From Segatella maculosa DSM 19339 = JCM 15638 (GTDB taxonomy: Bacteria > Bacteroidota > Bacteroidia > Bacteroidales > Bacteroidaceae), in the NCBI RefSeq assembly GCF_000382385.1, contig NZ_KB908326.1, positions 1 through 64,000 on the forward strand: a stretch of 64,000 nucleotides of DNA, in the 5' to 3' direction. The translations under genes were made by a program, and so were the position numbers. Positions 56,340 to 64,000 of this stretch are shown here, piece after piece. Each line of letters starts with the position of its first letter. Positions within the stretch are counted from its first letter, which is position 1. Below the pieces are notes generated by a model. That model had not been told where the DNA came from and made no database searches. It saw nothing but the letters and a program-made list of their open reading frames with translations.

Positions 56340-57281
56340 ATGACATACACAAAGACCATTTTGCCGCAAAACGAAGGCGAAAACACGCAAAACAACGACA
56401 AGAGCAAATATGAAAAAGCCCTTGAACTGTACGAAACCAACCTCAATGATGCCGAAGTTCAGGCTGCCGTAAAGCAGATTATTGAGGAGAAAGTGCCGCA
56501 GAACGACACCCTCGATGTAAAGAAGTTCCTCTTCGGAAGCATTGAACTCACCACGCTCAACACCACAGACACCGAGGAGAAAGTACTTCGCATGGTGGAA
56601 AAGGTCAACCGTTTCGACCGTGAATATCCCGACATTCCCCACGTTGCAGCCGTTTGCGTCTATCCCGTTTTCACCGAATTGGTGTCCAAAAGCCTTGAGG
56701 TCGACGGCGTAGAAATCACCAACGTTTGCGGCAACTTCCCCTCCTCACAGGCCCGAATGGAGGTGAAAGTGGCCGAAACCCAGCTGGCTGTGGCCGACGG
56801 GGCCACCGAAATAGACATCGTTCTGCCCGTAGGCAAGTTCCTAAGTGGCGACTATGAGGGCGTTTGCGACGACATTTCGGAGATGAAACAAGCCTGCGGA
56901 GCCGCCCCGATGAAGGTGATTCTCGAAACCGGCGACCTCGAAACGGCCAGCAATATCAAGAAGGCGGCCTTGCTATCCATGTATGCCGGGGCCGATTACA
57001 TCAAGACTTCAACTGGCAAGGAGAAGGTAAGTGCGACGCCCGAAGCCGCATATGTGATGTGTCAGGCCATCAAAGCATATCACGAAAAGACCGGCATTCA
57101 AATCGGATTCAAGCCTGCCGGCGGCATCAACACGGTCATGGATGCCGTCATCTACTACACCATCGTGCAGCAAGTCCTTGGCAAACAATGGCTCACCAAC
57201 AAGTGGTTCCGCATGGGAACCAGCCGCTTGACCAACCTCCTGCTCAGCGAAATCCTCGGGAAAGAGACCAAATTCTTCTGA
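56340..57281 (+). CDS. deoC: Deoxyribose-phosphate aldolase
   Basis: Aldolase of 313 residues splitting 2-deoxyribose 5-phosphate into glyceraldehyde 3-phosphate and acetaldehyde. TIM-barrel sequences include AAVCVYPVF, EIDIVLPVGKFLSGDY, MKVILETGDL and ADYIKTSTGKEKVSATPEA, where the Lys of IKTSTGK forms the Schiff base; IGFKPAGGINT carries the second Lys. It has a roughly 60-residue N-terminal extension compared with the short bacterial form, as seen in Bacteroidetes. Ends in a strong terminator (57293-57329). With apt and the MazG-like protein it fits nucleotide salvage and housekeeping. Confidence 0.95.
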   Translation: MTYTKTILPQNEGENTQNNDKSKYEKALELYETNLNDAEVQAAVKQIIEEKVPQNDTLDVKKFLFGSIELTTLNTTDTEEKVLRMVEKVNRFDREYPDIPHVAAVCVYPVFTELVSKSLEVDGVEITNVCGNFPSSQARMEVKVAETQLAVADGATEIDIVLPVGKFLSGDYEGVCDDISEMKQACGAAPMKVILETGDLETASNIKKAALLSMYAGADYIKTSTGKEKVSATPEAAYVMCQAIKAYHEKTGIQIGFKPAGGINTVMDAVIYYTIVQQVLGKQWLTNKWFRMGTSRLTNLLLSEILGKETKFF

Positions 57282-57292
57282 AAAACGGCTCG

Positions 57293-57329
57293 AAACGCCT
57301 TCCTTTCTGCAGTAGAAAGGAAGGCGTTT
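57293..57329 (+). terminator. Terminator after deoC
   Basis: Perfect 16-bp stem AAACGCCTTCCTTTCT (57293-57308) and its complement (57314-57329) around a 5-base loop, 12 bp after the deoC stop. The right arm ends in TTT with TTCTTC further on; the long stem makes an end of transcription likely. Confidence 0.85.
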
Positions 57330-57377
57330 CTGCCTTCTTCAAACGCAACCTCCCTACCCTGACCTCGCAATATCCCG

Positions 57378-58733
57378 ATGATGAAAAAGAAAGTCGCCCT
57401 CACTCTTACCCTTGCAGCCCTCTTGTCAACACTGTCACAAGCCCGGATAGTCATTAAGAAATATAAAGAAGACGCTGTAATCGTACGCCAATCCAACGGT
57501 AAATACAAACTGATCGGCACCCATAATAAACCAATCATCACCAATGCCGATACGATTATGAGACGCAATTTAGACTATTTCATCGTTAAAAAAGACGGGA
57601 AAAAGGGAACATGTGACAACACCAAACAACTACTTCCACTTGAATTCAGCAACATTTCCCTTGTTGATTACGGCTTTTGCCTCGTCACCAAGGACAACAA
57701 ACTGGGCCTGTACACCGACGAGGGCAAGCAAATCTTGGCACCAATCTACCAAAGAATCAAACCGACAGACAAGTATTCTGAGGACGAAAAGCGCTACTTT
57801 ATCGTGAAAAACAACAAGTATGGCATCTGCAACAGCGATGGAGATTTCATCATAGAACCCCGATATGACGACATCACATACAATTCCAATGACTACTTCG
57901 TCATGATGAAAGACAACGCACCTGAATATCTTTTCAACACCGAAAACATCATTAAAGGCGTCACTATCGATGACCGTGAACCCATAGAAATCCAAGAAGG
58001 TCTTGCAACAATCCTATACTACAACTACAGAAGGGGTGATTTGTGGGGACTACTCAATAGAAACGGACGTTCTATCATCATGCCTCAATACGATAATCCA
58101 CTGGAAAAATTGGCGTTTATTCTCCCGGATAGCATCACATATCTCATTGCCTGCAAAGACAATCGCTATGGCATCATCGACCTGAACAACAAAACGATCA
58201 TCCCATTTCGATACGAAAACATCAAGCCTACCTATCTTTTCAACATCATAGAACTGTCATCCGAGGGTGGAAAACAGCTCTACGACATGGACAAAAAGTG
58301 CCTTGCACTCAACCTATCCTATGACGAAAGCGAGCTCACCGACCATTATCTCTACCTCTATAAAGACGTTTTTGAAACGGTTGTCGACTTCAATTCCATG
58401 CAAATCCTCCTGCCTTTCAAATATAATTCTGTGGTAGGACTCAACGACGATGAACACTTCATCGTCTTCAAAGACCTACAAACGGCCCTCATCAACCGTG
58501 AGGATAAACAGGTTATCCCCTATGGTTACGACAAAATCACTACTACAGAAAGCCCCAATCTCTTCATCGTCAAGAAACAAGATCAATACGGCATCGTCGA
58601 CCTCCAGAACAAATTGCGCTATGGAATGACCTCCAACCGCATCGAAGCCCTCGAAGATTACATTGATATATCCGATCCAACGACGGGTGAAACCATTAAG
58701 AAACTCGATTATCAGCTGCGAGAAATCAAATAA
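57378..58733 (+). CDS. Exported WG (KWG) repeat protein
   Basis: Protein of 451 residues with a signal peptide (KKKVALTLTLAALLSTLSQA) and repeated WG-type units along its length: KKGTCDNTKQLLPLEF, KLGLYTDEGKQILAPIY, KYGICNSDGDFIIEPRY, LWGLLNRNGRSIIMPQY, RYGIIDLNNKTIIPFRY and QYGIVDLQNKL. These repeats form beta-rich arrays of unknown binding function. ATG 57381 is an equally good start. It stands alone between the deoC terminator and a repeat-rich gap. No specific role can be assigned. Confidence 0.85.
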   Translation: MMKKKVALTLTLAALLSTLSQARIVIKKYKEDAVIVRQSNGKYKLIGTHNKPIITNADTIMRRNLDYFIVKKDGKKGTCDNTKQLLPLEFSNISLVDYGFCLVTKDNKLGLYTDEGKQILAPIYQRIKPTDKYSEDEKRYFIVKNNKYGICNSDGDFIIEPRYDDITYNSNDYFVMMKDNAPEYLFNTENIIKGVTIDDREPIEIQEGLATILYYNYRRGDLWGLLNRNGRSIIMPQYDNPLEKLAFILPDSITYLIACKDNRYGIIDLNNKTIIPFRYENIKPTYLFNIIELSSEGGKQLYDMDKKCLALNLSYDESELTDHYLYLYKDVFETVVDFNSMQILLPFKYNSVVGLNDDEHFIVFKDLQTALINREDKQVIPYGYDKITTTESPNLFIVKKQDQYGIVDLQNKLRYGMTSNRIEALEDYIDISDPTTGETIKKLDYQLREIK

Positions 58734-58737
58734 TTCA

Positions 58738-58873
58738 GTTGACAGTTAACGCATAAATAAGTGGACAAATTGATTGTCCATGCGCATGTAGGGACCTTGA
58801 CTTTGAACTTTGACCATTGAACTTTGACCTTTAAGATTAGCCCTATTATGAAGATGATTTGCAGGCAAGAGGC
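58738..58873. repeat. Left modules of composite family A (two kinds in series)
   Basis: 58738-58787 is the CAGTTGACAGTTAACGCATA ... AATTGATTGTCC module seen at 46570. It is followed by ATGTAGGGACCTTGACTTTG and the TTTGAAC heptamer module to 58873 (ending AAGAGGC), which runs into the first GGACGCAC unit. This is the one place where both alternative left modules occur in series. Confidence 0.7.
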
Positions 58874-59142
58874 ATGTAGGGACGCACGGCCCGTGCGTCC
58901 ACCCTCATTTCAGTTGACTTTTGACGAGTAAACGGGTGAACAAATTGATTGTTACATCGTATGTAGGGACGCACGGCCCGTGCGTCCACCCTCATTTCAG
59001 TTAACTTTTGACGAGTAAACGGGTGAACAAATTGATTGCTACACCGCATGTAGGGACGCACGGCTCGTGCGTCCGTCCAAACAAACATATCATTCACTTT
59101 CATTTCTAATGGAGCGGACGCACGAGCCGTGCGTCCCTACAT
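58874..59142. repeat. 87-bp tandem repeat of GGACGCAC units (family A), copy 5
   Basis: Units at 58874-58960 and 58961-59047 are both 87 bp and differ at only a few positions. Each starts ATGTAGGGACGCACGG, continues through a CGTGCGTCC arm and ends with the TAAACGGGTGAACAAATTG module. A third partial unit begins at 59048, and an inverted arm closes the group at 59115-59142. An apparent open frame across it (DARAVRPYM... repeated) is a by-product of the repeats. Confidence 0.9.
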
Positions 59143-59186
59143 GCAAATTACATGCACGTCATACTTCAATATGAATGTTTCTGCTT

Positions 59187-59297
59187 TCCAATATCAGCCA
59201 CTTCACCGCACAATCTCACCCACTTTGCACGCCAATCTCACCCATTTTACACGCTAAAATGGCTGAGATTGGAATGGAAATATAAATCGTTGATTAT
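59187..59297. repeat. 22-bp-period repeat (family B), copy 6
   Basis: Begins TTCCAATATCAGCCACTTCA and ends AAATGGCTGAGATTGGAATG, the two ends being inverted copies. The TTGATTATCAAT flank follows at 59282-59293. Inner units: CCGCACAATCTCACCCACTT, TGCACGCCAATCTCACCCAT. Confidence 0.82.
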
Positions 59298-59371
59298 CAA
59301 TCTAATTCAAACTACCAAGAAGCAACACTAACCTTACCACGCAAAACCCACTCCATCGGTAAGGCATTCTA

Positions 59372-59409
59372 CTTCTCTCCCGCTTCGGGGAGGGGTCGGG
59401 AGAGAGGCT
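59372..59409 (-). terminator. GC-rich post-stop hairpin (family C) after the polyprenyl synthase gene
   Basis: Read leftward: GCCTCTCTCCCGACCCCTCC, then CCGAAGCGGGAGAGAAG, beginning 3 bases after the stop at 59413. Stems CTCTCCCG/CGGGAGAG pair across the middle. Same orientation relative to its gene as after upp and xyn10C. Termination role inferred. Confidence 0.5.
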
Positions 59410-59412
59410 TCC

Positions 59413-60390
59413 TCAGCTCTTCCGCTCAATTACAAAGTCAAGATAGGCTTTTAAAGCCATTTTTATGGCGCTATCCTCCACCCTTTCGTCAATGAATCTC
59501 ATGCAATCGGCATGGAAACTCCACATCTGTTGGTCGGCATATTCAATACCCCCGTTGGCCTTGGTGAACGCAACAAGGCGGCCAATCTCAGCCTGCGACA
59601 CCTCGCGCACCTTTACTTTGCGCGCAATAGCCAGCATCTCGGCATCGCAAGTTGCGTTTAATGCGTGGATAACGGGCAGGGTCAACTTCCCTTCGAGCAT
59701 GTCGTTTCCCGTCGGTTTTCCTATCTCCTTCGAGTCGTAATAGTCGAAAATGTCATCTCTTATCTGGAAGATAATACCGAGATTTTGCCCGAATTGCTTT
59801 GCAGCCTCCACGTCTTCGCGACACGCTCCGGCACTCTCTGCACCAATGGCTGCGCAGGCTTCGAACAAAGCGGCAGTCTTTCTGCGAATGATTTCGTAGT
59901 AAGCCTCTTCGGTAATCTCCTTGCTTTGAATGTTCGTTAATTGCAAGATTTCACCGTCAGACAGCGTACGTCCGAGTTCGGAAAGGCGTCTGACGATAGC
60001 CTCGGAATGTGTTTTTGAGACGTAAAGTAGGGCGGTTGAAAGAATAAAATCACCCACTAAGACACTCACTTTGTTATCATATAACGCGTTAACACTGGCT
60101 TGACCGCGTCGCTCACTACTCTCATCAACGACGTCATCATGCACAAGACTCGCCGTATGGAGCAGCTCTAAGCCCACCGCTGCATGCAAGGTTGTGCCGG
60201 AAACTCGACCAAAATTCTTGGCCATCAACAGGATAAGCATAGGCCGCATACGCTTCCCGCCCCGCTGTCGAATGTGAGTCAACACCTGAGCCAACATGCC
60301 ATCGTCGTGCGAAAGCGACTGATTGAAGAGCGAAACAAAATCATCGAGCTCTCCAAAAATAGGCTGTTTGATAAGAGATAAATGGTCCAT
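59413..60390 (-). CDS. Polyprenyl (long-chain) diphosphate synthase
   Basis: Prenyltransferase of 325 residues that extends farnesyl or geranylgeranyl diphosphate with isopentenyl units, probably for the quinone side chain. Contains GGKRMRPMLILLMA, the first aspartate-rich motif LVHDDVVDESSERRG and the second QIRDDIFDYY, as well as GDFILSTAL and GKLTLPVIHAL. The length and the residues before the first motif fit an IspB-like octaprenyl-type enzyme, but chain length cannot be fixed by eye. Divergent from polA with about 100 bp between. A -7 box lies at 60409-60416. Confidence 0.92.
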   Translation of the reverse strand: MDHLSLIKQPIFGELDDFVSLFNQSLSHDDGMLAQVLTHIRQRGGKRMRPMLILLMAKNFGRVSGTTLHAAVGLELLHTASLVHDDVVDESSERRGQASVNALYDNKVSVLVGDFILSTALLYVSKTHSEAIVRRLSELGRTLSDGEILQLTNIQSKEITEEAYYEIIRRKTAALFEACAAIGAESAGACREDVEAAKQFGQNLGIIFQIRDDIFDYYDSKEIGKPTGNDMLEGKLTLPVIHALNATCDAEMLAIARKVKVREVSQAEIGRLVAFTKANGGIEYADQQMWSFHADCMRFIDERVEDSAIKMALKAYLDFVIERKS

Positions 60391-60408
60391 GCTTCCTTAA
60401 ATTTGATA

Positions 60409-60416
60409 CAAAAATA
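60409..60416 (-). promoter_or_regulatory. Promoter -7 box of the polyprenyl synthase gene
   Basis: CAAAAATA on the plus strand, TATTTTTG leftward, a full match to TAnnTTTG, 18 bp before the start. A TTTG candidate for -33 lies at 60440-60443 with a rather long 23-bp spacer. Confidence 0.45.
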
Positions 60417-60494
60417 CTCATTTTTTACGGGATTGATGCCAAAACCAAGGATTAATGCCAATTTTTTTGTAATTTTACACCAAACAAAACACCT

Positions 60495-63257
60495 ATGAGC
60501 AAACTATTCTTATTGGACGCTTATGCGTTGATATTCAGGTCTTATTATGCTTTAATCCGTGCGCCGCGCATCAATTCCAAGGGACTCAACACCTCGGCCA
60601 TACTCGGTTTCGTCAACACGCTGCATGAAATCATCACGAAAGAACGGCCGGATTACCTCGGTGTAGCATTCGACCACGGAAAGACCTTCCGCCATGAAGC
60701 CTTCCCTGCTTATAAGGCCCAGCGACAGGAAACGCCTGAAGATATCACACAAAGTGTGCCGATTATCAAGGAAATCCTGCGGGCGTTCCATATCCCTATC
60801 CTGCAAGCTGACGGCTTCGAAGCCGATGATGTAATCGGAACCTTAGCCATCAAGGCCGCCGAAAAGAATGTGGAAACCTACATGCTCACGCCGGATAAGG
60901 ACTACGGACAACTTATCCGGAAGAACGTTTTCATGTATCGTCCGCGTCATGGTGGCGGATATGACGTGATTGGTGAACATGAGATTGCAGAGAAATATGG
61001 CATCTCTACGCCTGCACAAGTCATTGATTTGCTGGCCTTAATGGGTGATTCTGCCGACAATTTCCCTGGTTGTCCGGGGGTCGGAGAGAAGACAGCTGTG
61101 AAGCTGATCAATGAGTTTGGCTCGACAGAATCACTCATTTTGCATGTCGATCAACTGAAGGGTAAGATGCGTGAAAAGGTGGAAAATGCAGTCGAAGACA
61201 TTAAGATGTCGAAGTTCCTTGCCACAATTCGGACCGATGTTCCTATGGAACTCCATCTCGATGAACTGAAACTTCAATCGCCCGATGAGGAGAAACTGGG
61301 TGAAATCTTTGCTGAATTGGAATTCAAAACGCTTGCGAACAAAATCTTAAACAAAGCTGAACAAAAGCCAAAATCTATTAATACACAACTCGATTTGTTT
61401 GCCGTAAATCCGACCGATGGGCAAGTTAGCTCTGAAAATGCAAGTTTTGAGAGCATTAAAACCGTAAAGCACGATTATAAACTCATTGATAATCAAGATG
61501 AAGCACGCAAACTTTGTGACTTTTTCAGGACAAAACAGATCCTTAGTTTAGACACGGAAACGACTTCACTCAGCCCAATCGATGCCGAATTGGTAGGCTT
61601 ATGCTTCGCCGTAGAAGCGCATCAAGCGTTTTATGTTGCCATTCCTAACGACCGTGAAGAGGCGTTGCAATATGTTAATATCTTCAAACCAATCTACGAA
61701 GACCCATCGATTTTGAAGATAGGACAGAACATTAAGTACGACTATATGGTGTTGATGAACTACGGGGTCACGCTGCAAGGCAAGATGTTCGACACGATGT
61801 TGGCTCACTATGTCGTGCAACCCGAGTTGCATCACAACATGGATTACCTTGCCGAGACGCTGCTTCACTACAAGACCATCCATATTGATGAACTCATAGG
61901 TCCGCACGGAAAGCATCAAAAGTCAATGCGCGAACTCGACCCGAAAGACGTTTATGCCTACGGAGCTGAGGACGCCGACATCACACTTCAGCTGAAAAAC
62001 GTACTCGAACCCAAGCTGAAAGAGACCGGAACCGAGGACTTGTTCTGGAATATAGAGATGCCCCTTGTTCCCGTTTTGGCCGATATGGAAAGCCAAGGTG
62101 TGCGCATCGACACTGCAGCCTTGCGCGAAACGTCGATCATTTTCACTGAAAGAATGAACCTTCTTGAGCAACATATCTATGCCAAAGCGGGTGAGACTTT
62201 CAACATATCCAGCCCAAAACAGGTGGGAGAAGTCCTCTTCGGGAAGCTCAATATCATGGAGAAACCGAAGCGAACAAAGACGGGACAGTATGTCACAAAC
62301 GAGGAAGTTCTGCAGTCACTTCGCACAAAACACCCCATTGTTGCAGACATATTGGACTACAGGGGCCTGAAAAAACTGCTCGGAACTTACGTCGATGCGC
62401 TCCCAAAACTCATCAATAAGCGCACCGGACACATTCATACTTCATTCAATCAAGCCCTCACTGCCACGGGAAGATTGTCGTCCAGCGACCCCAATTTACA
62501 GAATATTCCGGTGCGAAGTGAGGACGGAAAGGAAATCAGGAAGTGCTTTATTGCAGAGCAAGATTGCCTATTTTTCTCCGCAGACTACTCACAAATAGAA
62601 CTCAGAATCATGGCACATCTTAGCGAAGATGCCAACATGATAGAAGCCTTCCGCGAGGGTTTTGACATCCATGCTGCCACAGCTGCGAAGATAAAACACA
62701 AGAAAATGGAAGACGTTTCGGCTGCGGAAAGGAAGCAAGCCAAGCAAGCTAACTTCGGTATTATCTATGGAATTACCACCTATGGGCTGGCACAACGCAT
62801 GGGAATTGACAACAAAGAAGCCCGCAAACTCATAGAGGATTACTTCGCGACCTTCCCCAAAGTGCGTGCTTTTATGGAGCAAGCTAAGGAGCAAGCTCGC
62901 CGAAAAGGCTACGCAGAAACGCTGTTCGGACGTCGCCGTTACCTGCCCGATATCCTGTCAAAGAACGGCACCGTGCGCGGATTTGCAGAGCGGAATGCCA
63001 TCAATGCACCTATCCAAGGCTCCGAAGCCGACATCATCAAGCTTGCCATGATACGCATTTGGCGTCGCTTCAAGGCTGAAAATATTCGGTCAAAGATGAT
63101 TCTTCAGGTGCACGACGAACTCAACTTCTCTGTCTATCCCGATGAAAAGGAACGCGTAGAGCAGATTGTTTTGGAAGAAATGCAAGGTGCCTACACACTC
63201 AAAGTACCCCTGACCGTCGATGCAGGTTGGGGAAAGAACTGGCTCGAAGCCCACTGA
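60495..63257 (+). CDS. polA: DNA polymerase I
   Basis: Repair and Okazaki-fragment polymerase of 920 residues with all three domains. The 5'-3' exonuclease (1-about 300) shows FDHGKTFRHEAFPAYKAQR, DGFEADDVIGTLA and GDSADNFPGCPGVGEKTA. The 3'-5' exonuclease keeps its catalytic acids (SLDTETTSL, NIKYDYMVL, YGAEDADITLQL), so proofreading looks active. The polymerase domain has the ATGRLSSSDPNLQNIPVR segment, motif A (FSADYSQIELRIMAHLS), the O-helix (RKQAKQANFGIIYGITTYGL) and motif C (QVHDELNFSV). Full length. Upstream only a weak -7-like TAATTTTA at 60470-60477 is seen. Confidence 0.97.
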   Translation: MSKLFLLDAYALIFRSYYALIRAPRINSKGLNTSAILGFVNTLHEIITKERPDYLGVAFDHGKTFRHEAFPAYKAQRQETPEDITQSVPIIKEILRAFHIPILQADGFEADDVIGTLAIKAAEKNVETYMLTPDKDYGQLIRKNVFMYRPRHGGGYDVIGEHEIAEKYGISTPAQVIDLLALMGDSADNFPGCPGVGEKTAVKLINEFGSTESLILHVDQLKGKMREKVENAVEDIKMSKFLATIRTDVPMELHLDELKLQSPDEEKLGEIFAELEFKTLANKILNKAEQKPKSINTQLDLFAVNPTDGQVSSENASFESIKTVKHDYKLIDNQDEARKLCDFFRTKQILSLDTETTSLSPIDAELVGLCFAVEAHQAFYVAIPNDREEALQYVNIFKPIYEDPSILKIGQNIKYDYMVLMNYGVTLQGKMFDTMLAHYVVQPELHHNMDYLAETLLHYKTIHIDELIGPHGKHQKSMRELDPKDVYAYGAEDADITLQLKNVLEPKLKETGTEDLFWNIEMPLVPVLADMESQGVRIDTAALRETSIIFTERMNLLEQHIYAKAGETFNISSPKQVGEVLFGKLNIMEKPKRTKTGQYVTNEEVLQSLRTKHPIVADILDYRGLKKLLGTYVDALPKLINKRTGHIHTSFNQALTATGRLSSSDPNLQNIPVRSEDGKEIRKCFIAEQDCLFFSADYSQIELRIMAHLSEDANMIEAFREGFDIHAATAAKIKHKKMEDVSAAERKQAKQANFGIIYGITTYGLAQRMGIDNKEARKLIEDYFATFPKVRAFMEQAKEQARRKGYAETLFGRRRYLPDILSKNGTVRGFAERNAINAPIQGSEADIIKLAMIRIWRRFKAENIRSKMILQVHDELNFSVYPDEKERVEQIVLEEMQGAYTLKVPLTVDAGWGKNWLEAH

Positions 63258-63262
63258 TGAAT

Positions 63263-63312
63263 GTGTAATGTAAAGTGAGTCATGTAGAAAGAGACTGAAC
63301 GATACATTACAC
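63263..63312. terminator. Candidate bidirectional terminator between polA and the nitroreductase gene
   Basis: GTGTAATGTA (63263-63272) and its exact complement (63303-63312) flank a 30-base loop between the converging genes. The stem is AT-rich and overlaps the last codons of the nitroreductase gene; no T-run is obvious, so the call is weak. Confidence 0.35.
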
Positions 63313-64000
63313 TTTGTGGTAGGTTTCTTCCAAAGGCAGGCGGAAACGTTCGCCCCAAACGCCGCTCGGAACGCGTATTCCGCAGGTAATCACCATGTTT
63401 ATCTCCGTGTTATAGGGCAGTTTTAAAGCCTTTTTCACACGCCAACTGTCGAATCCTTCGAGCGGACATGTGTCATATCCGGCTTCACTCATGGCCAACA
63501 TAAACGTCTGGGCCACCAAGGCACAACTCTTATGCACACTGACCCGCACGTCGCCTTCGCTCATTTGGCGCGTCATCGGTCGGAAAAGTCCGATGCATTG
63601 TGCCAGCCCTTTGCGCACAAGTCCCCACAAACCGAGGCACCGGGAATAGGTAAACGGTATCAATTTCCCATAATACATGGCCTTATCCTTGATGCGTTTG
63701 TCCTGTCTTTCGGCCGGACTATTGCGCCTGACATTGCCTTCTTCAAAGGCAAGCACAGCTTTTGCGTGCTGCTTATACCGGTCTTGACGAGTCACAAACA
63801 CTACGATTTGCTGTGCCGAATGGGCCGTTTTCTGGTCCAAACAAGCTGGTACCAATTGCTCTAACACCTGCTTATCGGTCACATGATAGGCTTCCCAAAG
63901 CTGCAGATTGGAGCTTGTCGGAGCCAAACTTGCCAATTCTATACACTTTTTCACCGTCGTTTCATCGATCGGTTTGGCCGGGTCGAAATGCCGAACGGCC
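63307..64000 (-). CDS. Nitroreductase-family protein, 5' end beyond the window
   Basis: FMN-dependent oxidoreductase-like protein. The frame is open from the window edge: AVRHFDPAKPIDETTVKKCI precedes the GTG at 63954 in phase, and RHFDP...I..ETV is the usual N-terminal motif of nitroreductases. The start therefore lies outside, and the internal GTG is not the start. Visible family features: ASLAPTSSNLQLWEAYHV (FMN-binding), a middle helical stretch, LVAQTFMLAMSEAGYDTCPLEGFD and a C-terminal MVITCGIRVPSGVWGERFRLP. At least 230 residues. The natural substrate cannot be named. Confidence 0.88.
   Translation of the reverse strand, partial: AVRHFDPAKPIDETTVKKCIELASLAPTSSNLQLWEAYHVTDKQVLEQLVPACLDQKTAHSAQQIVVFVTRQDRYKQHAKAVLAFEEGNVRRNSPAERQDKRIKDKAMYYGKLIPFTYSRCLGLWGLVRKGLAQCIGLFRPMTRQMSEGDVRVSVHKSCALVAQTFMLAMSEAGYDTCPLEGFDSWRVKKALKLPYNTEINMVITCGIRVPSGVWGERFRLPLEETYHKV

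Noticed and set aside
58846..59103. Leftward open frame with a repeated DARAVRPYM motif, like a tandem-repeat protein
   Set aside because: It lies wholly within the 87-bp DNA repeats, has no promoter or signal, and its motif is simply the translation of GGACGCACG units. Frames at 362-565, 5249-5521 and 15594-15845 have the same cause.
58874..59142. CRISPR-like array
   Set aside because: The 87-bp units are adjacent copies with no unique spacers, and no cas gene is present. The 22-bp-period arrays likewise lack spacers.
63307..63954. Nitroreductase gene starting at the GTG at 63954
   Set aside because: The frame continues in phase to the window edge with typical N-terminal nitroreductase sequence, so the real start is outside.

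Overview
The window reads as chromosomal DNA of a Prevotella-type bacterium (Bacteroidota; Prevotella sensu lato). Evidence is the SusC/SusD pairs, a hybrid two-component regulator, Bacteroidetes promoters (TTTG at -33, TAnnTTTG at -7, about 19-21 bp apart), the frdCAB arrangement, and a xylan locus with the gene order of the xus cluster of Prevotella bryantii. Species was not determined.

Layout. 1-169: the start of an IS982-family transposase leaving the window. 486-15608: a polysaccharide utilization locus (PUL) with a divergent regulator (486-4520) and a rightward operon SusC, SusD, small lipoprotein, GH5 and GH3, probably for a beta-glucan. 15946-22289: housekeeping and isolated genes (radical-SAM sulfatase-maturating-type enzyme, upp, pckA, a short alkyltransferase-like protein, an outer-membrane barrel protein, a sugar acetyltransferase). 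22557-45680: a leftward 23-kb glucuronoxylan PUL: CE6-CE1 esterase, GH115 alpha-glucuronidase, GH5, GH3 beta-xylosidase, then xusA, xusB, xusC, xusD, xusE and xyn10C. 45926-46537: an unknown exported protein. 47058-50530: fumarate reductase (frdCAB, leftward). 50778-57281: rightward cluster mnmG, apt, uvrC, dtd, mazG-like, deoC. 57378-58733: a WG-repeat protein. 59413-63257: divergent polyprenyl synthase and polA. 63307-64000: a nitroreductase running off the right edge.

How the genes work together. In the xylan locus, surface Xyn10C, SusD-like lipoproteins and XusE would bind and cut xylan, the two SusC-type porins import oligosaccharides, and the GH115, CE6-CE1, GH5 and GH3 enzymes remove glucuronic acid, acetyl/feruloyl groups and xylose. 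Pck and fumarate reductase fit the succinate-producing fermentation of this group.

Most notable non-coding findings: (1) two near-perfect parS (ParB-binding) sites flanking apt beside mnmG, suggesting an origin-proximal position; (2) three families of dispersed intergenic repeats: a 22-bp-period family, a composite GGACGCAC-hairpin family, and a GC-rich hairpin that sits directly after stop codons in the gene's own orientation; (3) candidate operators upstream of both PULs: a 10-bp direct repeat spaced 21 bp (5626-5662) and a 14-bp inverted repeat (36118-36155). I found no tRNA, rRNA or CRISPR array. No gene set here looks like a wholly undescribed defence or mobile system.
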